Assembly: GCA_963971305.1 (NCBI GenBank)
Contig: OZ020303.1
Location: forward strand, 32,848,106-32,912,105
DNA from: Arcuatula senhousia
Taxonomy: Eukaryota; Mollusca; Bivalvia; Mytilida; Mytilidae
Reading direction: 5' to 3'
Length of the DNA stretch: 64,000 bases
How positions within the stretch are numbered: position 1 is the stretch's first letter; each line of letters begins with the position of its first letter. Below are positions 23,211 to 38,200 of the stretch, one piece after another. The notes beneath the pieces were generated by a model, which ran no database searches, was not told where the DNA came from, and worked only from the letters and a program-made list of their open reading frames with translations. Made by a program: the position numbers and the translations under genes.

Positions 23211-26200
23211 TTATATATGTTAGTTATATATACCTTTCGATGCTCATGACTGTTAGTGTCATGACAGATAAATGAGTTATACATACCTTTCTATGCTCAT
23301 GACTGTAAGTGTCATGACAGATAGGTGAGTTATACATACATTTCTATGCTCATGACTGTTAGTGCCATGAAGGATAAGTGAGTTATACATACATTTCTAT
23401 GCTCATGACTGTAAGTGTCATGACGGATAAGAGAGTTATATATACCTTTCTATGCTCATGACTGTTAGTGCCATGAAGGATAAGTGAGTTATATATACCT
23501 TTGTATGATCAAGACTTTGAGTGTCATGACGGATAAGTGAGTTATACATACCTTTCTATGCTCATGACGGTTAGTGTCATCACGGAACAGATCATCGAAA
23601 CATTCTGGACGTAGGCCACAAAAGTACATAGGAACTCTCCAAGTCGCCATGTGTAGGAGTAAAGTCCAGCAGCCTGAAAAAGATAAAAGACATCATAAAT
23701 TAAGATAAACATGTATTTTGATTTTTTATCATACCATTCATTTTTATGACAAACTTAATGAACAATTCATGAATATAATCTTCATGTGCATTTATGCGCT
23801 ATAAAATATATATCTACACCTTATGGGTAAAAGCAAAAAATGTTTCATAACAAACAATGTAGATGACAATACGACAAAAAAGTATACAGGATATCATTAC
23901 ATAATACAAACAAACTTATAACATTGAGTTAAATACGTGGATTTTAAATATTATAATAGTAGAGTAACTTTTACCAAAGTGAACTAATAATTTCTGATTC
24001 AAAATTGGTGCTTATTTCTTTGTTAATGTTACAATGCAAGAGAAAATGATATTATTCGACAACTTCACATACATAACACTATACATGTTCTCTTGCTATA
24101 TTTTCTTATATCTGCAGATATTTTTGTCGCGAATTAAGCAAGTATAAACACCGCGCGACATTTTTTTTGTTTACATAATGTGTAGGGAACATTATACTTC
24201 TCAATTCTTATTTCACAACAAGTATAAGCTTTCCAAAAAAGCTTGCTCGGCCTCGGCATTTATTTTTTTCTTGATGAAAATTAATAACACAGTGTAAAGT
24301 GTACCTCTTTCACAGGGGCTTGTGTCATGTTTGTACAGTTATAAAATAAATTCACCCTCTATCTCCTGGAGCTCACTGAACTTAAACAATTGCCTATAAA
24401 AAACTTTTTAATGAAGGGTTTTATGCGAAAGACTAGTAGTGCCATCGGTTCTGTCACATTTCTCGATTGATGCGAGTAATTTCTAATTTTGAAGTTGACA
24501 TTTTGCACTTCCAAGTGAATAAATTGTTTACATATAAGCGGAAGAAAAAGACTTAAATTTCATTAGAATATGAGCTATATTCAAACATCAGTGCTGAGAA
24601 GAAATTAACATGAGCTTTTTTATATTCTTTCCGATTTTATTTATTATCAATACATTTAATATTTGAATTAAAACTTAAGTACCCGTGTAGTGTAGTCTCT
24701 CGTCTCTTTTACTTGAGTAATTTGAACGGACGGAAAATGGTCGGAGAAAACAAAAAAATACACACATCTTATTTACTTTCAACTCTAAAGCTGCCATTTA
24801 GATGCATAAAACACACATTCGTTAGCTTTGAAGTATTTTACGCTAATTTCCATACATGTGAAAGGACAAAACAACGTCCACTGCATGGTCTTATTGGAGA
24901 CTGTTAATGCCTATTTAGGTAATCGAATAAGTGCCTGTGTAATCGATCCGAGAATGGACTGAACCAGTTAAAAATAGCTAAAGAAATAAATATCGTCTGT
25001 TACGTTTATGTAATTCCTTTTTTTGTTGGGGGAATATAAAAAATAAATTATACGTTCATAAATAACACTGAATGACGAAAAGTGACAAACAAAATGGTGG
25101 CTCCCGCAGGGTTAAAAACGACCTGCAACCTGAGGGCTTTTTAAGGGCGACTTCCGACCTACACTTCATAAAATCGACCTATGCCAAAAAACGACCTGCG
25201 ACCTCCGCCAAAATATGCCTTTTAAAAACGACCTTGCGACCTGAGGGGGATACCCTGCGGGAGCCCCAAAATGTAGTTGACAAGACAACAACAATATTAA
25301 ACTAATATATTAGTTGCGTAATTTTGAAGTAACTGTTGACACATTTAGGTCGTGTCGCACACATTTATCAAATTAGTTTATCGACAATACATACCCCGAC
25401 GTTGTTCCATCATGGAACAAACCGGTTAAATATCGCTACAGAGGATCAGTTTATTTTAAGATGGGAAATGTTTTGCATGAATAAAATAGTATAAGTTCAT
25501 GAATAATCATGACTAAACCCAGACTAAAATCGGCGATTAACCTATAATGTTTATCTGTAATTTAATAGAACATGAATTATTAGTCGTGGAAATTGGAAAC
25601 TAATACAGGTTCAAATGAACACATACTAGAAAGATTCTGATTAGTAATAGGAAATATTCGGTCATTTTCGCTACCCGGAAGCGTCTTCAATTATGGAGCA
25701 TTGTAGTCTCGAACGCAAACTCATACTACCAAGGTAGTGAGTCTGGGAAAACACCTGTTGATTTCTCGTAACCACTAGGTGGCGATCGTTATACCTTTTA
25801 ACCTTTACCACGTGTGTATATGACGTGTTTAGCATACAAGATTCATTTCAATCTGAAATGAACCAACTTTAAAAAGATCTTCCTTGGTTTTTGACAACTG
25901 GTTCTGCAAAATCGAGAATCGGATTGGTCAAACGTGCGTGGTTCTGCAATCAAGAATGTCCCAATTTTTAACTCCAATAAACATAAACAATTTCCAAAAC
26001 CAGGTGGACGCCTGTGACTACAGTTTAACGATAAAACGAATTTTTTTATTGTTAACAAAACCAACTTGTGTTCAAAAATGTAAAATAAGAAATATTATGT
26101 TTTAAGAGAACAAATCACATAAATTGGAGAAGTTATCTCGCTATTTCATTTGCATAAAATCACTGAACCATATACACAGAATTCTGAACATACGGTTGAG

Positions 26201-29200
26201 TGATTTTCGTCGAACATTATGATAAAGCCTGAAAGTACTCCGAACGTACACATAACAAAATAAGTAATGAGACTGTTCCAGACTCTATTGATAAGCGTCT
26301 GGGTGATCGAGACTAGGAGCATTGATCAAAATGTTTTGAAATGGGCAGAATCCAGTAACTGAATTACAAGCGCTAGTTGTACAGAGATTTACAGGAACCT
26401 GCAGTTGAACCTAGATCTGCTCGGGCTCTTGAGCAATAAATCTTACAGGAACCGCTTACTCTTCCGGAGTACCTCTTGTAACAACTTGAGTTCGCGTTGT
26501 TGATTTCCGTTCGGTTGATTTTGTGTTTTGTGTTTCTTCGTGCTGCATGTTCTTGTTTGTGCTTACCGGTTTCGTCGTTGCCCATTCGGACTTTTGACAC
26601 TCGAATGCCCCATTGGTGCCTCTTTGCTTCTTTCACAATAAATCTAATCTTAAGATATTACATGATATTACAGACTTTTATCCATTTAAATAAACGTTTT
26701 CTTCATACTGAAGTAAACTTTTTTGATTGCCTTCTTTGTTATGAACCTGTTGGAGTTTGTTTTGGTTTCCTTGTTCAATTTTTTTTGGATAGAGTTCGTC
26801 TGTATCGTCATGTGCAATTTTGGTTTGGACTTTTCAGCATTTTACATATGGTTCATAGGATGCTGATGAAAGGTTACTCCTCCAAATGTGCATATATATA
26901 GAATAACGAAACTACGGATTTTTTGGACACCCATCTTGATGCTATATGTATTTTAGATTTTAATTAGGGAGAGTTTATTGACGGAGACGCAAAATTATCT
27001 TGTTAATAATGTCCCCCCCTCCCCCAATGACACTTTGTCCCAACATCTAATAAACATGCTAAGTTCAATAATATTTTTTTCTTGGTATTATTCAAAGCTT
27101 GATAATGATAGACACACTTTGGGTTTCAGATCAAGTTTTTATGAAAATAAATAAGATTTTTCTCCAAAAAATACATCCTCTAAGTTGCATATTGACCTAA
27201 TTTGCATATTTCTATTTCTAATTTTGACCTATATCCCAGATGATGCTATAAACATTAACAATCTGTTTTGATATTTTATACATATTATTGTATGAAAATG
27301 CATTGAAACGGAAAACGAACAACAATTTCATAAAAAAAAACGATATAAAAAAACTGGATAAACTTTTTCTACTTAAGTCTCAACAGTCAAGAAAAAGCAT
27401 TTGCGTTTATACCAGTTTTTTTCACCACATTGTATCTATTCTGTTAAATGCTCGTATCGATTCATACAAACAACAAAATAACATCTTTATTTTACATGTA
27501 TAATAACAAATGATTTTCAATTTTCATAAGTTTTCGCAAATATACTAAACAACGCAAGAAACACAACACTTCCATTCATTTTCTTTGAAATTAAAGTTTA
27601 ATAGTAAATGTCTCTTAAAGAACTTGTCTGAATGGTCGGAGATTTTAGCACATAATGTCTTGGGTCCATAACTGCAATTGCTGCAAAATTTTTAGAAATT
27701 CTGATTTTTTGTTATTAAATTTAAAAAAAATGCGTTTTTTTTATCCCAAACATGAAAAAAATCATCAATTTTAAGAAAATTTGATGCCTTTGCAAACAAG
27801 AAAACGAAAGAGAAAGCTTAATTGGTCAAACTTTTTGGAGACATGTATCTTCAAATTGATCAATCTTAGACTTCGTTTTTTTCTACTTGATTATCAAAAT
27901 TTCATACTGGAAACACACTTGATGTCGATCGCAAAAAAAGGATTGGGTTTTTATTGAAATTGGTTTGATTTATCATTTAGCATAAAAGAATTTATAAAAT
28001 TTTCAAAAGTTTTAAAGAATTCTGGTAGAGAAGAAGTTGTGCGTTATTTGTGTTGCTCAGTATATGACTCTCCTTAAATGTTTCAGATCTAAGCACGGTA
28101 CAATACGTTTAACCTCTATGCACTCATGAAAACGCAGTTACCCCAATCAAATTAAACGTAATGCTACCAAGGCAACTTTAATTTAACGAAAAACGATTCT
28201 ATTGTTGACTCTTTCATAACTTTTGTGCAAATTTATCACCTTTTGTCAGAGTTGGAATCTGACGCAGTCATAAAGAGTTAAATTGGATAGGTTCATTAAA
28301 ACAAACGCTAATTTGACTCTTTTCAATTTTGCTCAAAACCTCTTTATTGGAAAAATAAATAACATAAAAAACACAACGTTTCATTCTAGGAGGGAAGTTT
28401 CAAGTTAATTTAGCATATTGCTTTTGTAATTTCTACAAATAAACAGTAAATTTCCAAAAGATAGCAGAGCACTTTAATCAGAGTATCGAAATAATTTCAC
28501 AAAGGACGCTATTCGTAAATTGAAACAGAAATAATATTTTTTTATTGAAAACGTGTCGGCTTCCACTTCTACTTATTTTCTCTTCTTCTAAAAGATTGAT
28601 AGTGAAAATAAATATTCATAAAATATAGAGATTTATATGATATTGCTACTATAAAATCATCAAATATTTTCAAAGGTTAGAATTTTATAACTACATATTT
28701 TATAAAGTTATTAGATATGAAGCAATATTTGAAAGAAGAGAGCAGACGACAATTGAGAACTTTGAACATTTCATTTCAATACAAAAACTTTTGAAATGGT
28801 CACAAACAGTGCCAATGTTTAACGATTTGTTCTTTGGTATGTGAAAACCTGATATTAATGCTCTTCCAAAAGCACACACTAATTAGTTTTTAAAACTCCT
28901 TCTCCTTATTTGTTTTCTATGTAAAGGAATTCTGAGAAAGAAAAAAAATGATGAAACTAATAAGAAATCTATACTTTTTATTGTGTTTAGATTAATGAAA
29001 AGCGTTCATTTTTTAAACATTAAGGAGTGCTTAAACGAAAAACCTAACGAAACAATTATCAATGATCATCCGGTAATTGATTTTGATTGCTTTATTTTAT
29101 CTACTTATTTTCCAAACATAACGGGTTGTAAAATCATTAGGAAAAAGTGTTTTACCAGAACTGATCAGATAAATAATTCAAAGCTTGACCATGTTTAATC

Positions 29201-32200
29201 CAATCATTTTGTTCAATTATTTCCTGAAAATTGTAACACGAACCGAAAAAGGTTTTCCTTGAATAAAAATCCAGGAGATGAAGCCATATCTATGGTTGTC
29301 GTTACTGTGCGAATCGGACACAAATCAGTCGAAAACAGAAAGAAAAAGGTGTCACCATCATGCATTTGTTTTCTTGTTGTTTTTTTTTTTTTTTTTGGTG
29401 ACAAACGCTTTGTAAAGTGACTTAATGAAGTTGAGGTGAAAATATCTGCCTTTTTATTCGACCGTGTCTTGAGAGAAAGACATCGGCTGCTGCTCACATA
29501 AGCAATATTTCATACATAAGACACAGCAATGACAGCTGTTGTATCTTGTTTCTTGAAATTGGCACACGAACCATTGTTTCTTATATTTCCAGTTGTCTTT
29601 TGGTTAGGACATTAAGTAAGTTAGCACAGATTAATCGACATTATTATTGTGTTAAGACTGAAAACATTTTTGGATCAAGAAAACTAATCGAATTTTCATT
29701 TGTAGTTGTTAACAAGACAAGATACTGCAGAGATTCTTCCAGATAAACCACCTATCGTGTGATCAAACTCTGCCAAACAATATCAAATAATTTGGCTTTG
29801 GACGATTTCATCAATTTTTTAATACATATATAAAAAATAAAATAATCACAATCAGTCAAACGTTTTACAAGTGATGATCGTGTTTTCTAATTGAATTTAT
29901 TTTCAACGTTTGGATTGGGTGTCTTTACAGTTTAATAAGACTTTATTTTGATATACAAAATGCGTGTCAGACATTTTTTTTTACTTTTTGCATGGCATTG
30001 CATCGTATTTTACTCACGATTGTCCCTGTAAAACTGCAGTGCATCTTTTACAATTTCGTCCTTTGTCCCAAAATGCAAAGGTTTTAACATTTCCAAACGC
30101 CTGTACCAAGTCAGGACTATTGCAATCTTCGGTTTCTCAAGTATACAATTTCCATAGTTATTTTTTTCTTCTTGGACCTTCGGTTATTTTGTTATTACCT
30201 TGATTATTTTCGAAATGTTCATCCCAATTTCCAAGATTTTGATAGCATAAGCATGGCTTTTAAAATATCAAAACAAATCACGCAAGTAAAAAGGAAAAGG
30301 AAAAAAATCGATTGCCATTTATGAAAGATTCGAAAAAATACCCCCAAAAGTAGCTGCTAATTTCGACAAATATGAAAACTTTAAAGAGAGATGACGAAGA
30401 TCTTCACTTTTAAAGTTACTAGTTTGAAAAAAAAAGCTAAATTTGTATAATATGATGACAAGTAATTTTAAATCGAGAATAACTAGTTTTTTTTGGGTTC
30501 TGGTTAAGATAAAAACAGTGTGAAAAGTAAGAGTAGACATATATTTTTACGATGCAGATGACAAGCTATATTCCCAAAAGGACTAAATGGTGATTGTTAT
30601 GTACAATCGATGTGAAATGGTTGATTATACCACAGGCGTTTGGGTCCAGGATTTTATTTCATTATAAATAACGTGTATATAAAAAAATTTCACTCTCGTC
30701 TGTATACTATTTCCACAAGGCAAGAATGTTTGAAAGTTCTAAAAATAGAACTGATGGAAACTCCCTTTTTTCTTGTAGAAATATCTTTTACCATAAACAA
30801 CTAGAAAATTCTATTACTCCTTATAGCTTTAACTCTCTTTAGGAAGCAAAAGTAAAGCATGTCAGTATGTTTAAATCTCACATCAGGTCTTTTTTCCTAC
30901 GAAGCGAAACAATAGATCACCACGGACGGAAGTAGCCAAAGATTTTCATTCCGCCAAATAAAAGGACTTCCGAGTGACACTACAGTAAGGTTAAATCTGG
31001 GCGAGTTCGAATAAAATCATTTGGGAAAATGTGGTCGCAACTTCATTTGAAATTATATAAATGACGAGATGGTAGTATAATAAAAACATACCTACAAACT
31101 AGGACCCGATGTGTGTTCCATAAATTTTCAAAAAGACGTTCAAGGATAAAAAATGCGTGGTTATTTCATATTTAATGATAAAATTGGAAAAAGTAAAAGA
31201 ATATTGTCTCCCTTTGAAATTTTAAACTACTTCCGTCCGTTGTGGTTTGTTTGGCTCGCTTCAGGGGAAAAAAATATTAGTTTCAAAGTCATTGCGAATT
31301 GTTTCACGATAATGGTGTTCCCAATTGTGAGATTAAACTGAAAGGATTTAGAGAATCACCAATATTTCATGTAAAACATTTATTTCTATGAGAAAATGTG
31401 GGGGTCTTCCGCGAGTAAATTTTATTCTATTTTTAGAGCTGTCAAACATTCTTGCCTTGTGGAAATAGTATACAGACGAGATGAAATTTTTTTATATACA
31501 CGTTATTTATAATGAAATAAAATCCTGGACCCAAACGCCTGTGGATTATACGAGCACGACAGAAAATGTGCCTTGGGCATTTAGCTGTAGGAGTGTTTTC
31601 AATGCCTACGACATTTCATTTTGATATTTGAATATGAACATCTGTTTCAAAATAAGATGAGCATACATGAACTGATAAACTGACAAGTTTTCTTATTATT
31701 TCCTTTTATTTCTTTGATTTCTTCGTGACCGACTTTTGGAGCAGGGCTATAAGAAAATACGTCTCATACGATCCCGAAAAAAATTCTTTCTTCGTTATCA
31801 GGCACTAGTAGAAAAGTTCAAAATTTAGTTAAAAGACATGGTAGTTAATTGTTTTAATTAGTGTTAGACTGGTCTGCTGTACTGAGATGATCACCTCAAT
31901 ATCCCTATTGTGTCTCACAACTATGTTGTGTACAAAATACAAATGACAACAAAGTTCCAGACAGTAAATTTTGTGTTCTATGGTCATTACCGGATCCTTA
32001 GATCGCAATGGAAGAGGGAGGTTTGGCGCCAAAAACCTTGTTTAACCCACCACTTCTTTGGAAGTGCCTGTACCAAGTCAGGACCATTGCAATCTTTTAT
32101 TCTTCTGGTTTTGTGTTTCTCTCAAATAAAAATTACAACAAAGTTCCAGATAAAACTTTTGTATTTTGTTCATGATAATTTTCATATCCTACATGTCCAA

Positions 32201-35200
32201 GTATGTTCGACTTAATTCCAAAATATTTTTACAGTGTCATACTATTTTACATAACTATATATTATGGGTTAAGCAAATTTTACAGTGTAACACTATTCTA
32301 TGTAAATATATATATTATGGACTTGAAGATCGCAATGGAAGAGGGAGGTTTGGCGCTATAAAACCTGGTTTAACCCACCATTTCGTTTGAAATGCCTGTA
32401 CCAAGTCAGGACCATTGCGATCCACCAATTCTCCGGTATGACTGATTCGTTTTTGTCATTTTCTTTGGACTATGAGATTGATCATTCAAGTTCGGTAGTT
32501 TTGTTATTACCTTAATTTATCGTCAATATTTGTCATATGCGTGAAATGGCTCATTTCTTTGCCCATGGTAATTAATCAAAGTAATTTTACAGATCTAGTT
32601 CTTTTCTTGTATATTCTATGTAAATTTACTTTCTGATTAAATGATATTTGCTTCATTATTCCGTTAATCAGGAAACATGAACCCACGAGGGATTCTTTAG
32701 CACTGTATGTGGATAAATTAGTTTGCCCAATCGGGATATCTGAACCTCGTTAAATAAAAATCGGAACCTCAATTAGTTATCATTTGAATTTTGATAGGAT
32801 TTAGTAAAATCGAATTACCCCTATGTATGAATACTAATTTCAATTAGATCGAATTAAGTCTCGATTTCAATTAACTTAATATTATGTGGGAGTTATTCAG
32901 AAAGAGTATAAAAAGGAAGTATTGAAGAAATGGCCATAATATTTTTCTGTCCATTCGAAATAACATAAAAAATGTGGCAGATATTTGAGTAACCTGTTTT
33001 TTTGTCTCTGGGCTTAAACAGTTTTAATGCTTTATCATACATTTAGCTTTGATACCTCGAAATTTGTCCGTGTGTAACAGCCGTAAATTAACAAGCCATA
33101 TCTTGACAAGGGGCTTTTTTTGCCATATCAAGCCCTCGCGTGCACAAAAGTAGGCAAATATGGCCATACCAAGACCTCATGTGCACAAAAGTGGGCTAAT
33201 ATGCCATATCAAGGTCTATAGCCTCACTTTGAAATTTGACATCAGTATATTTATATCGTCTGCTATTTATTTTATTTGTTTGCTGAAAATGTATCAGTAA
33301 TATAAAAAGAGTATGACACAGGGTTTTCCATATCAGGTCCCATATCAATCCTCGACCCTTATTAGGTCTTGGCTACCACCTCGACCTAATATGGGAGTCT
33401 CCGAATGATATGGGACTTGATATGGAAAACCCTGTGTAATTATCTATATTTATCACACATTTAACGTTAATATGCCTGAATTTGCACGGATGAAACAGCC
33501 GGAAGTGTCCAAGCCATATTTGACCCGTGTCCTGATATGGCCATATCAGGCCTCGCGTGCTCACGAAAGGGCTTGATATGGCTTTTTACTGGGCCATATC
33601 AGGCCTCTCGTGCTCGTGTGACGTCATTAGCTCCGCCTTAACAAAGATGGGATGATGTTCAGATTTTAAAAATTTGATAATTACAATCAAACAATAATAC
33701 TTATTACATGTATAATAGAGAATTGAAGCATTTTATATTATGTTTCTTTGATATTAGAGTAGATTAATAGGGTATTTAAGGGTCTTGTTTGGAAAATTAT
33801 GTGATAATGAGATTATGACACACGGTTTTCCAGATCAGGTCCCATATCATTCCGAGACTGCCATAATAGGTCGAAGTGTCAGTTGGTTGTGTCGCGTACA
33901 CCTATTCCACATCTCTTTATCGTTTATTTAATATTCTCCCCTGTTATATCATTAAATTTCAGTCGTGTTCATGGTCGAAAAAAAAGTTTATATAAAACTA
34001 AATAACATAAAAACCAATCTGTTGAGAAGAAAGGTTGACTGTTACTACTGAATGTAAATTAAGAAGATTTGAGTTGAATAAGTCGTTGTTCTTTCTTTCG
34101 ACGGTATATTTAAAGATCAATTTTCATTACTTTCATAAGAAGTTGTAACATTACGATTGCCGAACATTTTTTTTTCAATTTTCATAGAATGGTTTATTTA
34201 ATATTATTTCTTGTTAATAGAAGTATCTGATTGTATATGCTTGAAAAATAGCTTTAAAAATGGTCACCGGGCTCAATCTTTGTAGAAACTTGTTCAAAAC
34301 GATTCGAATTTGCTATCTTATATAGACTTTATACAGGGGTACATGTATTGCCGGCTACGGTTAACACTGGCAAACTGAAGACGGTCGAAAATAACTACCG
34401 TGGCATTACTTTCAAAAAGAGGAGAAAGTGGTTGAATGCAGTCTAATCCTAGTCTGTTGTCTGTCCTGTCTCTCCTTTTTTTTAATAATCTCATTTTGTC
34501 CTCTTCTTTGTAAAAAATCATACGACCGTTAATGAATTATTTTGGCCATCTTCAATTTGTCAGCTGTAAACTATAACTCGTGATATATTGGGAAACGTTC
34601 ATAAAATAGAATTAATATTCCAATTTAATTGAACGAAGATGTGAGTACGATTAATTTTACAAGAAAGAATAATTTTGAATAAAATCTAACTGTAATATTC
34701 TTTTTATATAATTTCTCGTACTTTTTCATGGGAGATAATTTGTTTAAGATGTAAAGGGAAGTTTTCATTCCATCTACAGGCGAAAAACATGAAAAATGGT
34801 ATTTTTGACGTTTAAAGGGTCATAACCCCTATAAGGTGTCAACTTAAACTTCCAATGGAGACATTTTTAGAGCTCAATGAGCCGAAGGTTTAAGCTAGCA
34901 ACAGCTTTTATCTATCTGCTATAGAGCAAAAAATGATAAAAAACCGCTATTTTTGACATTCAAAGGGTCATAACTCCTATAAGATGTCATCTGACAGCTT
35001 CGACTAAATGGAGGCTTTTGTAGAGCTTTTGATTCTGAAGAAGGAAGGTTGCATCAGATTTTCTCTGTCATAAATTTTTTATTTAATAGCCAAAAACTGT
35101 ATTTTGACCCCCCTGTTCTATTTTTAGCAACGGCGGCCATGTTTTTTTTATGGATAAAAAATCAAAACACAACTTTTGTGCAGGACACCCTAATGATCAA

Positions 35201-38200
35201 TCATTCCAAGTTTCTTCGAATTGTGTTCTGTAGTTTCAGAGGAAAAGATCTTTGAAAAATTGTTAACAGAGGACAGACGCCATGACGACGGAAGCCAAGT
35301 GATTGCAATAGCTCACCTGGACCATGGACCTTCGGTCGATGTGAGCTAAAAATATATATCTAGTAAAATTAGGATCAAAGAAGCTGTTTACTCTAAATAG
35401 AGATGTCAGAATCCTCCAATTCTGCATTAAAAACCGCTATACTTAAAAAAAAAATCTTATTGGTTTTTGGTATAAATGGTGAAAATATAGGGGGAAGTCA
35501 GACAACTTATTACGATGTACATGGCATAAAAACGATTCCCAAAAGATTGATAGGAATGACAATTTACGACGTAAACAGTTGATGATACTGCAACCATTAT
35601 CAGGACAAGACGGAAAATGGTGGCTAGGAGTGGGAAATGTTTCATGAACATTAAATTGAAAATAGTTTCCAAATATTCTCGAGGCGTGCGTGCTTCAGTG
35701 TGTGTTTCGTTTTGAAAATTGGGTAGCTTTTTTACGGGACATTTACTTATTGGTCATACTAAATTCACAGGTCTTGTCCTTTTCTTGTAAATTCTTGGTA
35801 ACGTATACTTTCCAGATAAATAATATTTGCTTCATTAATCATGAAATATGAACCCACAAGGGATTCTTTAGCACCGTATGTGGATAAATTAGTTTGCCCA
35901 ATTGGGATATCTGTACCTCGTTAAATGAAAATTGGAACCTCAATTAGTTATCAAATTATGAATTTTGATATGATTTAGTAAAATCGAGTCATCATGGTAA
36001 ATAAATACTAATTTCAATTAGATCTAATTAATTCTCCATTTGATATTATATTAGAGTCTCAGATTCTTTCTTTTCACTCAGACACAAAATAAGTGTAAAA
36101 TGAGGTGGTTACAAATACATTGAACATGGCAAGCAGATATGGAAGTGGACAGGAACATAATATAAAAGTTATTCAAAATGTTTACTTGGGTGAAAGAAGA
36201 CCAGAATATATAAAATAACAAAAATGAAAGTCCAAGTAAAGACATATACCTTATATTGTTTCACAATGATGGCCCAACCTTCCTATTCTGGTCTAATAAC
36301 TATATGTAAACGTGCTTAATTAATGCAATTTCCGTTGTATTCATGGTCAATAACAAAAATATTATAACAAAATAAAATGTATAAACTAAGAAAAAAGTTT
36401 CTTTGGCTTCAAATCATATTAACTACATTTATTTGTGTCATTTGAATTTATCAATGTATGGTCATCATCTTTTATAATATTATTCAGTTATTATTTGTCA
36501 TTATTTTGTACCATCTCTGTTTATGTTTTCTTTGGGAGAGGAACTTGTAAAAGTGCTTGTCACTTGTTTTCCAATCCCAATCAATGTCATCCGTACAGTA
36601 TGTATTAATGTTATCTAGTTTACTAAGAAAATATTGTTTACACTAAGACAAAAATTATGTTACTATTTGAGATGAACGGTTGTTTTCTTTGTGTCGACAA
36701 TACTACCGATTATATCTAAAGAGTTGTCCTCGTTATTTCCACCTACAGTTGTCGTCATGGGACCGTCCTCGAGAATTTAATAAATTGGTAATCCCTTCAC
36801 AAATTATTGAATAAAAACGAACAACGTGCTCAAAAGGACATACATTGAAATAATATTCGACTGTCTTGCTTTATTTTTTTTTAATTGAAAACACTAGAAG
36901 TTAGAATTCTCTTTATCTAAAACCTATCTCAGTCACATCATAGGAGATGCATGTACCAGGTGAACATTAATGTTTATATTCCCTGATATATAGTGAAAAT
37001 AGGGTTGCTTTTTAAATTCTTTTGGTTCTGACAAAAAGGACGAGCATCTTTTAATATAATTCGTCAATCTTTCACGATCTCGCTCACTGTGAACGTAAAA
37101 CTTTTTAAAGAAATTAATTGTTTTTTTTTTCATTTTGTCGACAACATTTTGTGAAGGGAAACATTCGATTTCTAAAGCGTGTGCTCGTTAACAGGAAACA
37201 CAAAGATATGCAAGGTTTTTGCATAAGGTACGAATCGAATATATTATATATAATAAGTATATATACAGAAGGCAAAAAAAGAAGAAAATAAGAATTGCTT
37301 GGGGCTTCTGAAAGAAAAAAAATGATTTAGGATGAGCAATTTCACAACGTGAAAGCATTCCATATATAATGCTCCTAGATGAGTGCAGTTTGTCATAGGG
37401 CTTTGTTTTGTCTTCTTCTATCGGATTTGACACGCTGAATTGACCATACGACAACGGGTCGGGTGCGATGTAACAAACAGGATCTTCTTACTCTTACAGA
37501 ACCACTGGATTCACTCTCGTTACGACCTGTTAGTTGAATTTCTGTTCTTTGTTTCTTAGAGCTGTTTTTGTTGGTGTTAACCACTGGTATTGTCTTTGCC
37601 CTTTGGTACTCTTGAAATTCGGATGCCCCATTGGTGGCTCTGCTTCTTTTGTTCTTCCTAGTTAACGCTTATTTAAGATATATCTGCACATTACAAGAAG
37701 ATATTTTTAACTTTGTTTCTATATTTTAGATCCATCCTTTTTGAAGTTTGGAAGCAAAAATGTTAAACAGTCAAAAACGTAATAAATACTTCAATTACTT
37801 CATCTAGATAATTTTTGTTTGTTAATTTTTATGATAGGGTTAATTGTTTGGAAATTTTTGGAATGTGATATTCCTCATCAGGTGTAAATAAAACGTTTAA
37901 CAGATGCATTAAAATACAGTCCGCCAAGCACTTTGTTGCTTTTATTTTTATTAATCAAAAACTATAAAAAAATTGTTCAAATATTTGTGTTCATATTTTT
38001 TGTCATACTGTTCACTTAAAACTTTCAAGCTGGTAAAATGTTGAAATGTTTACACAAGAATGCAAAAGAAAAAGTATTTTTTGAGGTATTAACGCGATAT
38101 ATTTGTTTTAAATTCTAGGCGAAAAATTCATAACAATAAGAAAACGATAATCTGCGCTATGGACAAAACACAAATGTGTTGGAGGTTGGAAGGTCAAAAG

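Noticed and set aside
23060..23275. ORF with a His run (and an Ile-run ORF in the other frame)
   Set aside because: The run is the (TCA)n tail of a SINE-like element and the rest is repeat.
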